From Liolophura sinensis (Eukaryota; Mollusca; Polyplacophora; Chitonida; Chitonidae), in the NCBI RefSeq assembly GCF_032854445.1, contig NC_088307.1, forward strand, positions 22,520,017 to 22,584,016: DNA of 64,000 nucleotides. The letters are read 5' to 3'. The position numbers and the translations under genes are program-made. Under the pieces are notes generated by a model. That model did no database searches. It had not been told where the DNA came from and was given only the letters and a program-made list of their open reading frames with translations. This document shows positions 30,758-42,490 of the stretch, piece after piece; within the stretch, counting starts at the first letter, position 1; each line of letters begins with the position of its first letter.

Positions 30758-32855
30758 ATGAGTATGACTGACAACTTACCGCAGACTGACAATGTCTGGA
30801 CTATAAATCTGATGGCCAAAATCATCATCGGTGTTATATTTGGCATCACCCTATTCGTTGGTATTATTGGTAACACCCTTGTGCTTTTCCTGATGGTGAT
30901 GACGAAGAAACTACATTCCACGGTGAACCTGTGTTTGGGCTGTTTAGCGGTTGTGGACTTGATTGCCACTGTTTTCTTGACGATTGTACCTTGGCTTGTG
31001 CTCTTAGAGTTGGACCACTCTTTTCTAGGGCGAAACTTCTGTAAGTTTTGTGTTGACTTTTGATGTTCACATGTTCTTTAACTATTACGTTGGCACTTCA
31101 ATGGAAAAATTCTGAAAGTATTTTCATTTACCGGTATTTAATTATTTTGACGGTGGAAAACTCAGAACCATACACCGGTTGCTGAAAGACCATTCCCACG
31201 CATGGCCAGAATTTTTTCCGAGCCACTGCGCTGCACTAGAAGGCTATCCCATTCGTCCTCGGAGAACTACGGGCGCAAAGATGGGCATCTTGAGATATAT
31301 TATAGCCCAAAGAACCAACATTTTTTTTTTGTATCCTAGTTGGCAGGTACACAAGAGAAAAGTTCCAAGGTGTTCTTGGTATTGCTTTTTACATCAGACT
31401 ACACTACTGCCCATTAATATAGGTCTCAAAACAGACGCTCCTATGCCAGTCGTCATAAAGTATTCGCACTTACCCTGTTCCATGTATATTTCGCTGACGA
31501 TTTAAATATCATTTATGAAATATTTGGCTGGTTTACAACCCATACAGAGGTGTCGTTAGGCCTCTGCTGTTTTAATGGCCACATTGGTCTGTTATGACCA
31601 GCATTGTGATGGAAGGAAACAGGACAGAGCCCGGGTGAAACTCACGAACATCCACGGGAAGACCTTCTACTACCGCTGAGAGGGAGCATGAACTAGACTT
31701 AATCTCACCGATGGCATTGTTTCGATTGTTCTCGGTCACTGTGCTGCGCCAGCACGTTAGCCACTAAGATGACCGCATTGATATAGTTTTGAACACGTTC
31801 TTAATTCCAAAATTTCAAGACTTCCCAGCATTTTCAGGTAGATTACTTTGGGTTCGTTTGGCACAAATTTATAAGAATTTTGTTCAGTACTAGCCAAATC
31901 AACTGCGATAGAACAAAAATAGTGTTAATTCAATTCGGGATGTTCTTGTTCCTTCTTGAAAGAACCAATCAAATTCAGGATCATGTGATTCAAAATCTTA
32001 ACCGTGAAACACAGCGCGTGACTATAAAACGGGAACAACATAAATAAGAAAAAGATGACCATGTAAAATAATAGGGCGGTTGTCAGATTTATTCCAGAAT
32101 ATGCTAAGATTAATTCTCGTTTTTCAGGTGTGTTCCTAACTTCATTGGATAGAGGCGTCCCGGTTTGCTCGACTCTGATTTTCCTGCTCATTGGCGTTGA
32201 ACGTTATACGGCCTTGTGTCATCCTTTCAAATCACTAAGATGGTGGACTTTCAAGAAAGTGTCTCTACTGTTGATCATCATTTCGGTCGTTTCTCTAGTT
32301 GTGTGCATGCCTTACGGTCACGTCAGCGCGCATGAGACTGTTTTGAATACTTCAGATTTTTATTGTAATCATGATTTTGAGAACTCCTGGCTTAGTTGGT
32401 ACGAAACCGCGATCAATTGCATTTTCTTCTTCCTCCCCATTCCGGTACTGCTCTTCTTGTACGGTAAGATGATAATCGCTTTGAGAGCCAAAGTACCGAG
32501 CAACGACGGCCATGGAACCGGATTAAGAGGTGCGCCCAAGTCCAGATCTCAAGTTGTTATGATGATTTTTGTGGTGGTCACCATGTTTGTCATTTGTCTT
32601 TTGCCGTTAAAGATCTACATGTTTCTGCGTATCTACTCTCTAGAAGCCCTTGTTTCACTGGGAGCAAGATCTGTTTTCATCATCAATCATGCCTCCAACC
32701 CTATTGTATATTTCTTGATGTCTGACAACTTCAAGGAAGCTTTCAGGTCTGTGCTTTGTTGCAGATATCGGAAAAACAAATCAACCCGGATGTCAGCTGC
32801 AGGCCGTGTGCTGCATAGACATGGGCTTTCAAACAACTTAGAATGTGTCACGTAG
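30758..32855 (+). CDS. Class A (rhodopsin-like) GPCR, intact copy 2
   Basis: Two exons, 30758-31040 and 32128-32855, joined in phase 1 (donor GTAAGT at 31041, acceptor TTTTTCAG to 32127); 336 residues. TM1 ~18-44 (GNTLVLFL), TM2 ~53-78 (LAVVD), Cys95 and Cys174 for the ECL1/ECL2 disulfide, ERY at 119-121 in place of DRY, NTS glycosylation sequon at 168 in ECL2, TM5 ~188-210, TM6 with CLLP at 251-254 in place of the usual CWxP, TM7 NPIVY at 285-289, then an amphipathic helix 8 with a Cys pair. Start chosen at the ATG with ACAATGA context; an upstream in-frame GTG is unlikely. Plasma-membrane receptor coupled to G proteins by family. The ligand cannot be assigned; layout suggests a peptide-type receptor. 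A SINE sits 20 bases after the stop. Confidence 0.92.
31585..31676 (-). repeat. SINE-derived insertion in the GPCR intron, copy 2 only
   Basis: About 92 bases (GGAAACAGGACAGAGCCCGG, then ACTCACGAACATCCACGG) resemble inverted SINE family A body. Copy 1 reads straight through at about 4592 (GGCCACACCGCTGAG). Confidence 0.6.
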
Positions 32856-32889
32856 TATATCGCCTGGTGCCTTTACCTCCGCAAACATT

Positions 32890-33161
32890 TATTTATTTAT
32901 TTATTTATTTGATTGGTGTTTTACGCCGTACTCAAGAATATTTCACTTATACAACGGCGGCCAGCATTATGGTGGGTGGAAACCGGGCAGAGCTCGGGGG
33001 AAACCCACGACCATCCGCAGGTTGTTGCCAGACCTTCCCACGTACGGCCGGAGCGGAAGCCAGTATGAGCTGGACTTGAACTCACAGCGACCGCATTGGT
33101 TAGAGGCTCCTGAGTCATTACGCTGCGCTACCGCGCTAACCAACTGAGCCACGGAGGCCCC
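32890..33161 (-). repeat. Full-length SINE family A in the GPCR 3' UTR
   Basis: Complete: tail ATTTATTTATTTGATTGGTG, body, and tRNA-like head ending ...CTGAGCCACGGAGGCC. It is flanked by a perfect 14-bp target-site duplication, CCTCCGCAAACATT (32876-32889 and 33162-33175). The insertion lies 20 bases behind the GPCR stop codon. Confidence 0.92.
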
Positions 33162-33175
33162 CCTCCGCAAACATT

Positions 33176-33500
33176 ACACCGTCTTGCTGTTTCTTTCTGT
33201 AAATGAAAGGCACTGGACTTATTCACGTATTAGATTTGTTTTTTATAAGAAATGTGTAGGTGCATTATCGGGATACCCTTCAGTGAGATAAGAGCTATTT
33301 CAGCATAGCGTATTTATTTGTGTGAGGGATATGACATAAATAAACAAATACAATTATATGTGGACATTCACTTGGGTTATAATATTGGATCAGAATTTTG
33401 GCTTCATATATTCATTTTAGCCTACAATAAGCAACAAGCTGTTAACCTGTATGTGTTATAGAAATTCATCTTGTAATTATTGTCCTAGAATGTCTGTTGC
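33176..33500. other. Stretch without recognisable features
   Basis: A/T-rich, with an AATAAA-like motif context (ATAAATAAACAAATAC near 33340) that could serve as a poly(A) region for the GPCR. Nothing else is seen. Confidence 0.4.
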
Positions 33501-33539
33501 CAAGAATGCGTGCTCTGTGACTCAGTGATGGCGGACTGA

Positions 33540-34604
33540 TTAGACGATTTGGACTGATGTCAGCTCGTCTGGCTCAACTACCTGAACATACATGGTTACT
33601 GCCCTCTGCCTATCGTAAAACACCCACTTGTAGAAATTGGCTCTCCCTGTGCAGACATCTTTGTTGCATAATGGCTCAAAAGCACATCAATTTATCTATC
33701 TATCCAAGACTTCCATGGATCTTTGTTTATCTCATCGAACAGTTGAGGCATATTTCGAGGATCAACAATACTTAAAGCTTTGACTCGTGGTGGAAAAACC
33801 AGTGACTTGAGTATCTTCTTTCAGAGCCTTCATTAAAGGAACAGCTCTATCTGGTTTGAATGGATGCGTCCCTCACCTTCTGCACTTCCTCAAATTTATC
33901 ACAGCAAAGCGTTTTGCAGCCAACAACACTTTTAATCATGTCCGACAGTTTAGAAAGTGTGAAAGTCTTTTCAACATCTGTAAGAGACAATTTGACAATG
34001 GATTTTTCGAGAAGTGTTAATCACTGGCCCATTTAACAGCTCATCTAACAGGAGAATGATTTCTTCTCAGTGACTTGGGCTAGTATGTCAGATGCTTCTT
34101 CGTCGTTGCGTGTATGAAAAAGATTGGAAAGTGTGGAACAAATAACTTCTTGTTTGAGTAAAAACATTCTGTATGTCTGTTCATGCGCTAGTCATCTTGT
34201 TTCACGTCTCTTTTTTTCGTACATATTACTCATTTTTATAAAGTATCCAGAGGCTACAGAAGTGGAACTTTTCCACAAGACAAAAAGAGTAGAATTACAG
34301 TTGTAAATAGCTTTTATGTCTTAAGGAGACGTAAATTAAAGTCATAAATATGGTTGAAACAACCTATCCAAATCATTGCTCCGAGCTGTGACTTTCAGAA
34401 TAAAGTTCGGAGGTTGTGTTGGCATCCAGACCTTACGTTTGCTGCATCTGTACAAAGAAACGTCATATTTGCTTGTAATATCTCTTTCTGTTGTAGAAAC
34501 TCGTCAGTCATCTTCGAGAATTTGGCATCATGGTGCGGTAAATGTTTTGTGTCTATTATCCCCACGTAATGCTCTATCACTTCTGTATGTGAAAAATGCA
34601 ACAA
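33540..34604 (-). pseudogene. Decayed transposase-like coding region (hAT-like, uncertain)
   Basis: Read on the minus strand, several frame pieces look protein-like: 34604-34395 (TEVIEHYVGIIDTKHLPHH, FLCTDAANVRSGCQHNLRTL), then EEASDILAQVTEKKSF, LTDVEKTFTLSKLSDMIKSV and DPRNMPQLFDEINKDPWKSW. Stops and shifts separate them. The general look is of a domesticated or dead transposase relative; the family is a guess. Confidence 0.35.
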
Positions 34605-34844
34605 ACTGTAATCTGGTTCTGAGAGGTTATAGGAGTTGTTCCCTCAATCATTAGAGTGCAAACCTCCCAGGTCTAAATATAAATCTATGTTACACATATT
34701 TTATTTCAATAAATCCAACAGTTTTTGACTGTGACGCAGAGCATTTATTGCATCCCAATGACCAAGATTTTTATTTTTTTTAACATTCACAAACTGTCCC
34801 CTGCACATTATTAGCGTAGGTTAAAAAGGTATATTTACTTTTTG

Positions 34845-35095
34845 ATTGTATGATTCAGGTTTTACGTCATGCTATAGAATCTTTCACTTATACCACAGAA
34901 GCCAACATTGTTGTAGAATGAACCCAAGCAGTACCCAGGGGCAACCCACGGCCGTCCTGGCAGACTTTTTCCACATGAGGCGGGAGACAGCAATCGCCAG
35001 CAACAACAGGACAACCCTTACCCTCAACCGGTGAAAGATGATCAGCATTGATCAATAAGTTCAGCTCTCTTACCACTGGGCCTCTTTGTGAAGAT
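34845..35095 (-). repeat. Old, diverged SINE-like repeat (inverted)
   Basis: TTTCACTTATACCACAGAAGCC and CCCAAGCAGTACCCAGGGGC with CACGGCCGTCCTGGCAGAC follow the order of inverted SINE family A but with many changes. The head side (CTTACCACTGGGCCTC) resembles a tRNA A-box region. Confidence 0.5.
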
Positions 35096-35099
35096 AACA

Positions 35100-36120
35100 C
35101 CTAGTGATTTTCAATCATTTATATTTCCAGGAAGATAAACTGATTTGATCTTTTAAAAATAAACTATTTTAACACATCTGCCAAATGCGTACTAGACATT
35201 GAGTAGAAACGTCAACTGCATATACCGGACGTATATGCAGTGATTTTTGTTTTCATGCGACCCAACACTGTTGTCGAAGAGTAACGTCAAAGCGTTCAGC
35301 AGGATTGTTCCAAACGCAGGTAGGATAGGTTGGTACCTCATACTGTTTAAACGTATGAAAACAAACTATATGACGTCATCAACATGAAGCCGTGCAACTT
35401 ATATGTAGGTCAACATGTTCGGCTTGTGGTCGCTAACAGAACTATGTACATTAGCACCACGAAGTGTAACCAGCGAAAGGCAACAGGAAAATTCTGTTGT
35501 GGCAAATATAAGCCTTTTCCAGAGCCCATATAAAAACCATACCTCTTATTCCGATGTTTGTATGACACACACTGGGCGCTCGAATATCTGGTGACAGGGG
35601 CAAGTAATTGTCGGAAATATCAAGCTTGCAGGCCTTCGTACCGGGCTACATGTTGTCAGTGAAGGCGCAAAGCAATTGAGCTAGCCGCGAGTCCGTAGCT
35701 GCTAACCTCGGTACGGTACCGGCGTACGTGTCGACAGTTTCCCGAGAGCATTCACTACTGCTGACTGCCGTAGCTTCTTGCGTAGCGCTTCTAAACTTCT
35801 TAGTTAAATATCCCGTTCATGATTGCCGTCTGTGGATGTCTTAGTTTTATTTCCACGTCTCAACATTCCCAACTGAATACCTCCCCGCGAAGTCTTACTT
35901 CAGGAATGTCTGAAACTCATCCAACAACCAGCGAAATGCGGTATTCTCGTTGGTTCTCATGCGGACATTGTAGCTCTTTAAAGCGGACTTTTCCGTGGAG
36001 CGATCGACTCAAGAGAAGTGTAATTAAAACCAAAGGGTTAATACGTATCAGTTTGAAAATCGAAAGGGAGTAAAAACTGAAAATTACTGTAAAATACTTG
36101 TGAACGGGTGATGTGTCAGA
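35100..36120. other. Stretch without recognisable genes
   Basis: An 84-codon ORF at 35819-36073 has no recognisable domain. GC content rises at about 35550-35780, but no exon borders or motifs could be supported. Confidence 0.4.
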
Positions 36121-36133
36121 ATAGAAATAATGG

Positions 36134-36264
36134 CTTCATTCACTGCGTATACGCTGTGATAATTGTCGTAAAAAAGGACGTGTCCATTGTTTGCAGCCTT
36201 GTTCAAAAATAATTGACACATCCTTTTTAATCCAGTTATCACAGCGTCTACTCAGTGAATGAAG
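36134..36264. mobile_element. 131-bp MITE with 9-bp target-site duplication
   Basis: Begins CTTCATTCACTG and ends CAGTGAATGAAG. Arms of about 50-55 bases pair across a 26-base loop (36188-36213), with a few mismatches. It is flanked on both sides by the direct repeat AAATAATGG (36125-36133, 36265-36273). A 9-bp duplication is typical of Mutator-like elements. No coding capacity. Confidence 0.8.
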
Positions 36265-36539
36265 AAATAATGGATTTTTTTTGTAAGAAATGTTCATTTG
36301 AAACAGATGTTAGTTTGAAAAATCAGTGCTTTCTCATGAACAACTGACTGCTCACCAAGCTTTGCACCTACATCTACCCAAGCACATCCTTTTTTGTACT
36401 CAATAGAAAAAGACGAACACACTACGGATAGCCACCCATTTTTGAAAAAAAAAAGGTGTATGAAACAAAGGAAATTATAAAATTAAGTTAATCTTTCAGT
36501 TGTACAGCTAAAAGAATATGATTTAATTCCATATTGGTG

Positions 36540-36790
36540 CATATTGAAAACATCAATGTGAATGTGGTCTTTTTTGTACGGTGGGTATTTGGGGCCACTT
36601 TTAGGTATACATAGTGTTTGTGAAATAATGTTTTACATGAGGATGTAACGCATGTGTAATAAATATATTTGCACTAGAATTTGGTCTTTCCAGCTAAAAA
36701 TCTGTTCAACCTGGATTTTGACCATAATTATACTTTTAATATATTCGTATGTATTATCATAATTAAGATTAAATGCATGTGTTTGGATAC
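36540..36790 (+). repeat. Interspersed repeat, family R (first copy)
   Basis: ATGAGGATGTAACGCATGTG...TTTGCACTAGAATTTGGTC matches 57241-57290 in direct orientation. The stretch GTGGGTATTTGGGGCCA at 36583 matches inverted TTGGCCCCAAATACCTACC at 57493 and 60247. The repeat is therefore composite. No ORF. Confidence 0.6.
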
Positions 36791-36999
36791 AAACGGTCAA
36801 ATGGTCGTGTCGTATTAGTCGAGGTGGCTATCCTTCCGGCTGGAATCGTCAGCCCTACAAGTGAGAATAACAATCGTGAGGCGTTGAATGTGGCTAACGA
36901 TGATGACTATGGCGTCTTGCATTCATCTAAACCAATTATTTCGGGGCTTTTGTGCTTCGTTGTTAAGAAATTAATGTGTTAAGGAGATGTTGTTCTAAG

Positions 37000-39736
37000 T
37001 CGTGCCGAAACAAGTTCACCACAAAGTGTCGGAAACGAACTGATCCCAATACGAAAGTAAATAGTTTATAAGACCTTGCGGGAATGCTTTAAGAATCTAG
37101 CTGATATACCATGTTGGACGCAAACGTGTCGATTGCTTCCTGTGTCGACCAATCACATCCATGTTACCACCCTTTTCGGAGAATTAAATAACCTAAAGCT
37201 GCTGATGAAGGATGTGGTTGGAAAAGTTAATATGTAGAACGTTCCTCATACAGAATTCGAGAAAAAGGTTGATCTACTGGAAGATAAGATACAAGATAAT
37301 GTCGGCAACTCGAGAAGTCAACATGTTAATAGTATATCTCTTAGCACCGCCCCCCAGACCCGTAGCAAGTCACCTGTGTCAGATATGCTAAACGGATGTG
37401 TTGGACGCAAATGTGTCGCGCAAAGTAGTGGGACTTAAGTGATGCCCAACTTTCTATGCATTCTGACCTCACCGATGTCATGTCGCCGCAATCCAGCTCC
37501 AGAGAAGAGAGGCCATCCAACCCTGGTTGTGCTAACGCCACCAAGCCCCCCTCTGACTTCCAAGTGACTGTGCGTTGTACTATCGACAGACGTTAGCCAG
37601 CTATGCTGTCGCCCTCATAGCCTCTGACCAGACGAAGTTCTTGTGCGCAAGAATATCTGCTTATTGTAATGCTAATGTAAGGACACATACAGACGCAGCT
37701 GATAGTTCTATACCGTAAGCTAGGCTCTGTTCCAAATATTTTGTACCAGGATGGCATTATTGTATTTCTGATTTACATCTGCACGCACATACAGCATTTT
37801 GGCTTTGGAGAGAAAGAGATAATCCTCGCGGCGGTCCGGTTAGTGACTATACGCGAAGCACCAGACATCAATTCAAATATGCTCTCAGCGAAGAGGAACA
37901 ATCAGCTCATGCTGACAAAATGGCAGAGGCCTTTTCCAATTATGGTAATGATGACATTTTGGAATGAAATCCGTGTAGCAAACAGTATCGCTACTCTGCT
38001 GCCTGGAAACATTGATCACGCTGCTTGCGAATCAGATATTGCAAATCTGTGGAAAACTAAACATGAAACTCATTTGAACTTTTAATAGCAATGCCCACAA
38101 ATATACGGTGCTAAACTATTTGTTGTCTTTATCTAACCATGAGCAAGTTTTGCCAATGCTCACATTCGTGACATCATCAGCGATCTAAAACCCGGGAAAT
38201 CTTCTGGTATAGATGGCCTTACTGCGAAACATATAAAGTACACGTGCGACAAAATATATATTCATTGTATGTCTCTGTATCAATCTGATATTAAGTCATG
38301 GTTGTTTACCTCCTGAGTTAACCTATGTGACTGTTATACCCCTTGTTAAGAATAAATTGATCAATATCACGGAATCTGATAACTATAGACCTATAGCCCT
38401 TGCAAGCGTGATGTCAAAGATTTTAGGACGGGTTATTTTTGGTATTTGTGAATACCTCTTGTACACGTCTGATTCGCAGTTTGGATTCAAATCGGGATAC
38501 TCAACTGGTCAATGTATTTATGTTTTAAAGGAGATAATTAACTTCTATTGTGTAAACTGCAGTCTAGTCTATCTGTGCTTTATAGACGCGTCGTGAGCTA
38601 TTGACAGAGTAAATCACTGGACATTGTTACAAAAACTCACTGACAGATTTACCTTCCTACATTGTCAAACTCGTGCATTGTTGGTGTATTAATTACTCAG
38701 CAGTTTACAGTGAAATGGGGCTCTGGTTTTCACCTTTTCTCAGTGCATCTAATGGCGTCCGTCAGGGTGGAGTTCTCTCCCCTGTTTGCTCTATCTACCT
38801 TCATGAGTTAGATACAAGGGTAACCAGTGCTCATGTCGGCCGTAATATTGCAGGCACCTTTGTTAAGCACTTAATATGCGCTGATGATATGTGTCTAGTT
38901 TGTCCATTCGCTAGATCTCTATTGCTTTTGAATGGATGTGTTAATTGTGATGACTTTAATCTGCGTCACCAAGTTGTTAGTTCATAAACTAGTTTGTCAA
39001 AGATACTCAAACGCCTTCATTCTAAGTTTCTCAAATTTTACAATGAGTATAACACTCTCGTTGGCAGGTATGGACAGAGCACTCAGAATCTCTGGCGATC
39101 TGCATTGTGATCAACCACATAAACGACGCTGTTATCTATACATATCACATATCTATCGTGTACATGGTATTTAACAACACAGATGGCCCTGGTTACCCAG
39201 TGTAACTGTCTATCTTGTAGACTGCTTTTATACAGACCAGCATGTCATGTGTAACTTCATAGATGGCGCCTCTTGTGGTATAAGATCTTTACATATTAAC
39301 GGGAAAGACGTAATCGTCCGTTACTTTTGAATCACAATCTGTTCGGTTAAGGTCTGTAACGCTCGTCACTTTCGAACTGTATCTAATACCGCTTAACCTG
39401 GGGCCAGAGGCCGTAAAGGTAGCCATGCTTATTACATCTGCATGATGCCTTTATGAACAGCTGCAATCAAAGCGCGACTGAGATACTTGTTTAATTGTTA
39501 TTTGACCTGGAACTCATTCATGGACTACGAATTTGAACTTTGATATGAAATTCCTGGAATATCCACTGTCTGCCCGGCATCATTGAAAACTGATGACCGC
39601 TTCTCTTTTGTGTGTTACCGGCTTTATTTCTTATTTGTATAATTTCTTACATACTTTTGTCTTGGGGAGCTAGTGTTAAACGTTGTTTTGATGTTCTCAA
39701 CAGTACGAATAAAACATGTATGCTGACCAAACTTTG
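37000..39736 (+). mobile_element. Non-LTR retrotransposon (LINE), decayed
   Basis: Left part (about 37000-37600) has coiled-coil-like ORF1 remnants (EKKVDLLEDKIQDN). From 37800 there is the pre-RT segment, then reverse transcriptase from 38160 to 38985, then a 3' region of about 700 bases ending near the gap with an AATAAAACATGTATGCTG stretch. Many stops and shifts. Confidence 0.8.
38160..38985 (+). pseudogene. LINE reverse transcriptase, broken
   Basis: Motifs in order: PGKSSGIDGLTAKHIKY; VIPLVKNK...SDNYRPIALASVMSKIL (block 2); SQFGFKSGYSTGQCIYVL; FIDAS then a TGA stop, then AIDRVNHWTLLQKL; a shift; SNGVRQGGVLSPVCSIYL; CADDMCLVCP with the ADD catalytic pair. Non-LTR type is clear; the clade cannot be decided by eye. 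Confidence 0.85.
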
Positions 39737-39936
39737 NNNNNNNNNNNNNNNNNNNNNNNNNNNNNNNNNNNNNNNNNNNNNNNNNNNNNNNNNNNNNNNN
39801 NNNNNNNNNNNNNNNNNNNNNNNNNNNNNNNNNNNNNNNNNNNNNNNNNNNNNNNNNNNNNNNNNNNNNNNNNNNNNNNNNNNNNNNNNNNNNNNNNNNN
39901 NNNNNNNNNNNNNNNNNNNNNNNNNNNNNNNNNNNN
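39737..39936. other. Assembly gap (200 N)
   Basis: Exactly 200 N, with LINE sequence on both sides: the left flank is a LINE 3' end, the right flank an RT fragment. The gap probably reflects failed resolution of two LINE copies. Confidence 0.99.
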
Positions 39937-40320
39937 ATCTGATAACTATAGGCCTATAGCCCTTGCAAGCGTTATGTAAAAGATTTTAGGTCGGGTTATT
40001 TTTTGGTATTTGTGAATACCTCTTGTACACGTCTGATTCGCAGTTTGGTTTGCTGCCTGGAATATCCACTGGTCTGGCCCGGCATCATTGCAAACTGATG
40101 ACCGGCTTTATTTCCTGTTTGTATAATTTCTTATATACCTTTGTCTTTGGGAGCTAGTGTTAAACGTTATTTTGGAAATGGATCTTGCCATTATCGACTC
40201 GGAATGCCCTTTATGAATAAGAAATGTATATGAATGTCGGCCATGACGCTTATTATTTATGCCTCTTCGCATGATATTCCTCAAAAGTACAATAAAACAT
40301 TGTATGCTGATCAAACTTTG
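39937..40320 (+). mobile_element. Second LINE copy, internally deleted
   Basis: 39937-40050 repeats the RT segment at 38377-38490 (SDNYRPIALASVM), then jumps directly to the LINE 3' region (from 40051, CTGGAATATCCACTGG as at 39551) and ends with ATAAAACATTGTATGCTGATC. Confidence 0.75.
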
Positions 40321-41281
40321 TAACTATACAGTGCACAAAATACCTAAATTGTCAATTAACGGTTCAAAACTTTCCTTTACAGAGGTCGTACTCGTATCTT
40401 GGCCACATTTTTACCTCTGATCCTTGTGGTAATTGTAATATTGAAGCCCAGAAAAGAAAACTGTGTTACAACTAATATGGCGCTGAGAAAATTATGACTT
40501 TGTACAATCTTAGTTTTATAAAAAAAAAACAACACCTTTTTCAAAAATATGTAGTGTACAATCTTAGTTTTATAAAATGTATATAGTAGCATGCGTGTCA
40601 TGTACAACGACTCTTTTAGATGTTTGCTGAACTGTAGACGTGACTAAAGCAAATGTTTGTTATCACTCGTGTTATGTTGTTTGGTAAGCTGATTCGAAGA
40701 TCTATGTTCAGTTTTTAGAGCTGTCTAGACCAATCGAACAATATGCTATTGTGTGTTTTCACAAATTCTGACTTGAGAATCAGCTACCTTCTCAAAGCAG
40801 AGTGGGTGCATAAACTGCAAGAAAATCTAGTCATTATTGTCTTTGCTGTAACACTGGGCGGCGGAAGCGTCCCGACCACCCCGATCATGGTCAGGGCGAA
40901 AAAAAAAACAGTGAAAAAGAAACAGAAGCAGAACAAGAGTGAAGACAAATTATCCAGCGCCTGTAGATAAATAGAGATTGTGTTTTTTTTATTCCAAATG
41001 CGTATCACGTATAACTATTTATGGCAATGGCGTTGTGGTAGGCCTTCTATATTTTGAAGCTTGGCGTGCAGGCTGCTGCCCATGAAACCAGCTATATAAC
41101 AGTGATGTTGTATGTTGAAAAGACAGAAAAGTCGGAGAACCGGAAGGGCTGGTATTCGCCCGTCAGAAACTGGCTCCTTCCTGAGACCGGTTTGCATTGA
41201 ATGGACGCATGAGTGTCCCACAATTAGTTGAAATACATGTAATTACGCTGGTATGATTGCTTGCCGAATCGATTTAAGCTA
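40321..41281. other. Stretch without supported genes
   Basis: A short duplication of TACAATCTTAGTTTTATAAA occurs at 40504 and 40558. A 75-codon ORF (40743-40970) ends in a Lys-rich tail but has no recognisable domain or splice context. Confidence 0.4.
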
Positions 41282-41506
41282 TCAATACATAATCGATTGA
41301 TTGCCTATAGTCTGAAAGTTCAACGAACTGATTGACTGCAGTTTTGATATTAATGTTGTCTGTATAATCCTTATGGAGAAAGACCTTTCGCTTGTTGCAT
41401 TTGTGGCTGGCATAACAAGGGTCAGACGAAGCACAATGCATACCTCAGAGAGAAATGTCCTCTCATGGTGTGACATATTTGAAAAAAGGGAAATCAGAGA
41501 CTTCAA
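41282..41506 (-). pseudogene. hAT transposase C-terminal dimerisation fragment
   Basis: Contains EVCIVLRLTLVMPATNATSE and RSFSIRI. The ATNATSERSFS box is the hallmark of the hAT/ZMYM-type C-terminal domain. Upstream parts are not found nearby. Isolated relic. Confidence 0.65.
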
Positions 41507-41609
41507 ATCAACAGGCGAGTCTTCTCGTTCGGTATGACTCTTGGTATACCATGAAAGAATACTAGTCTACAAGTCGACAATACCAATATAATCGAAGAGG
41601 TACACCATA

Positions 41610-41795
41610 AAGATTAAAACCAGAGCAGGGACGACAGTGTAACTGTCAAATGGTTACACGTAAGATGCATCCTCCTGTCAGTTTACCCCAGTCATGGTTT
41701 TATTCTAACTGTTTATGTATATGCATAAATAGTAACAATTTACACGTTCTCTATCACCATGGTTTAAGCAGAATTAAGTAAAAAAAATGGCAGTG
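41610..41795 (+). repeat. MITE-like repeat, family M
   Basis: AAACCAGAGCAGGGACGACAG through GGTTTAAGCAGAATTAAG. Among the more complete copies. Confidence 0.7.
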
Positions 41796-42294
41796 AATTG
41801 GAATTTATTAGACGTCACTGGCCTAGACACAGACCCATTTCTAAATCAACTTACACACCAGTTCCTTAAAGTGTATGGAGGAAATAATACATAAATATAG
41901 GAAATAATGCTGGTAAAATGTTAGAGGAAGCCGCTTTAGTGATGCAGGGGAAACAAATGATTATTTTAGGCCTGAATCATGGAATTCTAAGCCAGGCTTT
42001 TTCGGGCAAATTTGTTTTTTCTCTCATGGAGAAATATGAAATATATAATCTATAGAAATGTCTTCTTTTTGAATTGTATAGACTTTCGTATTAGTACTGG
42101 ATCTAGGCATAAAAAAACCATTTATTTGCAGAGAAAATAAAACATTTTCAGTAATTCTACACCCTATAGATTTTCAATTTAGATCACTGATTTTTTAGCA
42201 AATTCTGCTGAAGCGATAGTGCTTGATACAGAAAGCGTGTAATTAGCTATTATTTTATTTAAAGGAACTGTTGGATAAAACCTTGATATAAAAC

Positions 42295-42375
42295 TAACAA
42301 GAGACCTGTTACGTGTGGCCATTTGCCAGCTATCACACTGTCGTCGCTGCTCTGGTTTTACTGTCTATGCTGTAG
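42295..42375 (-). repeat. MITE-like repeat, family M (inverted, partial)
   Basis: GTTACGTGTGGCCATTTGCC then CTGTCGTCGCTGCTCTGG. Confidence 0.65.
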
Positions 42376-42419
42376 GTCCTAGAGTATATAAATATATTAC
42401 CATTGTCGTGAAAATTAAT

Positions 42420-42490
42420 CACTGTGGTGGCATAATGATTAGAGCGCCTGTCTCGGGAGTCCGGAGACCCGGAATCAAACCCATGTCGGT
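42420..42490 (+). repeat. tRNA-like SINE head (family B)
   Basis: GTGGTGGCATAATGATTAGAGCG resembles an A box and CCGGAATCAAACCC a B box, in tRNA spacing. It is not a tRNA gene: there is no closing acceptor stem. A second SINE type, unlike family A. Confidence 0.5.

Noticed and set aside
42420-42490. A genuine tRNA gene
   Set aside because: A- and B-box-like stretches only; no closing acceptor stem or cloverleaf. The same holds for the heads of the family A SINEs.
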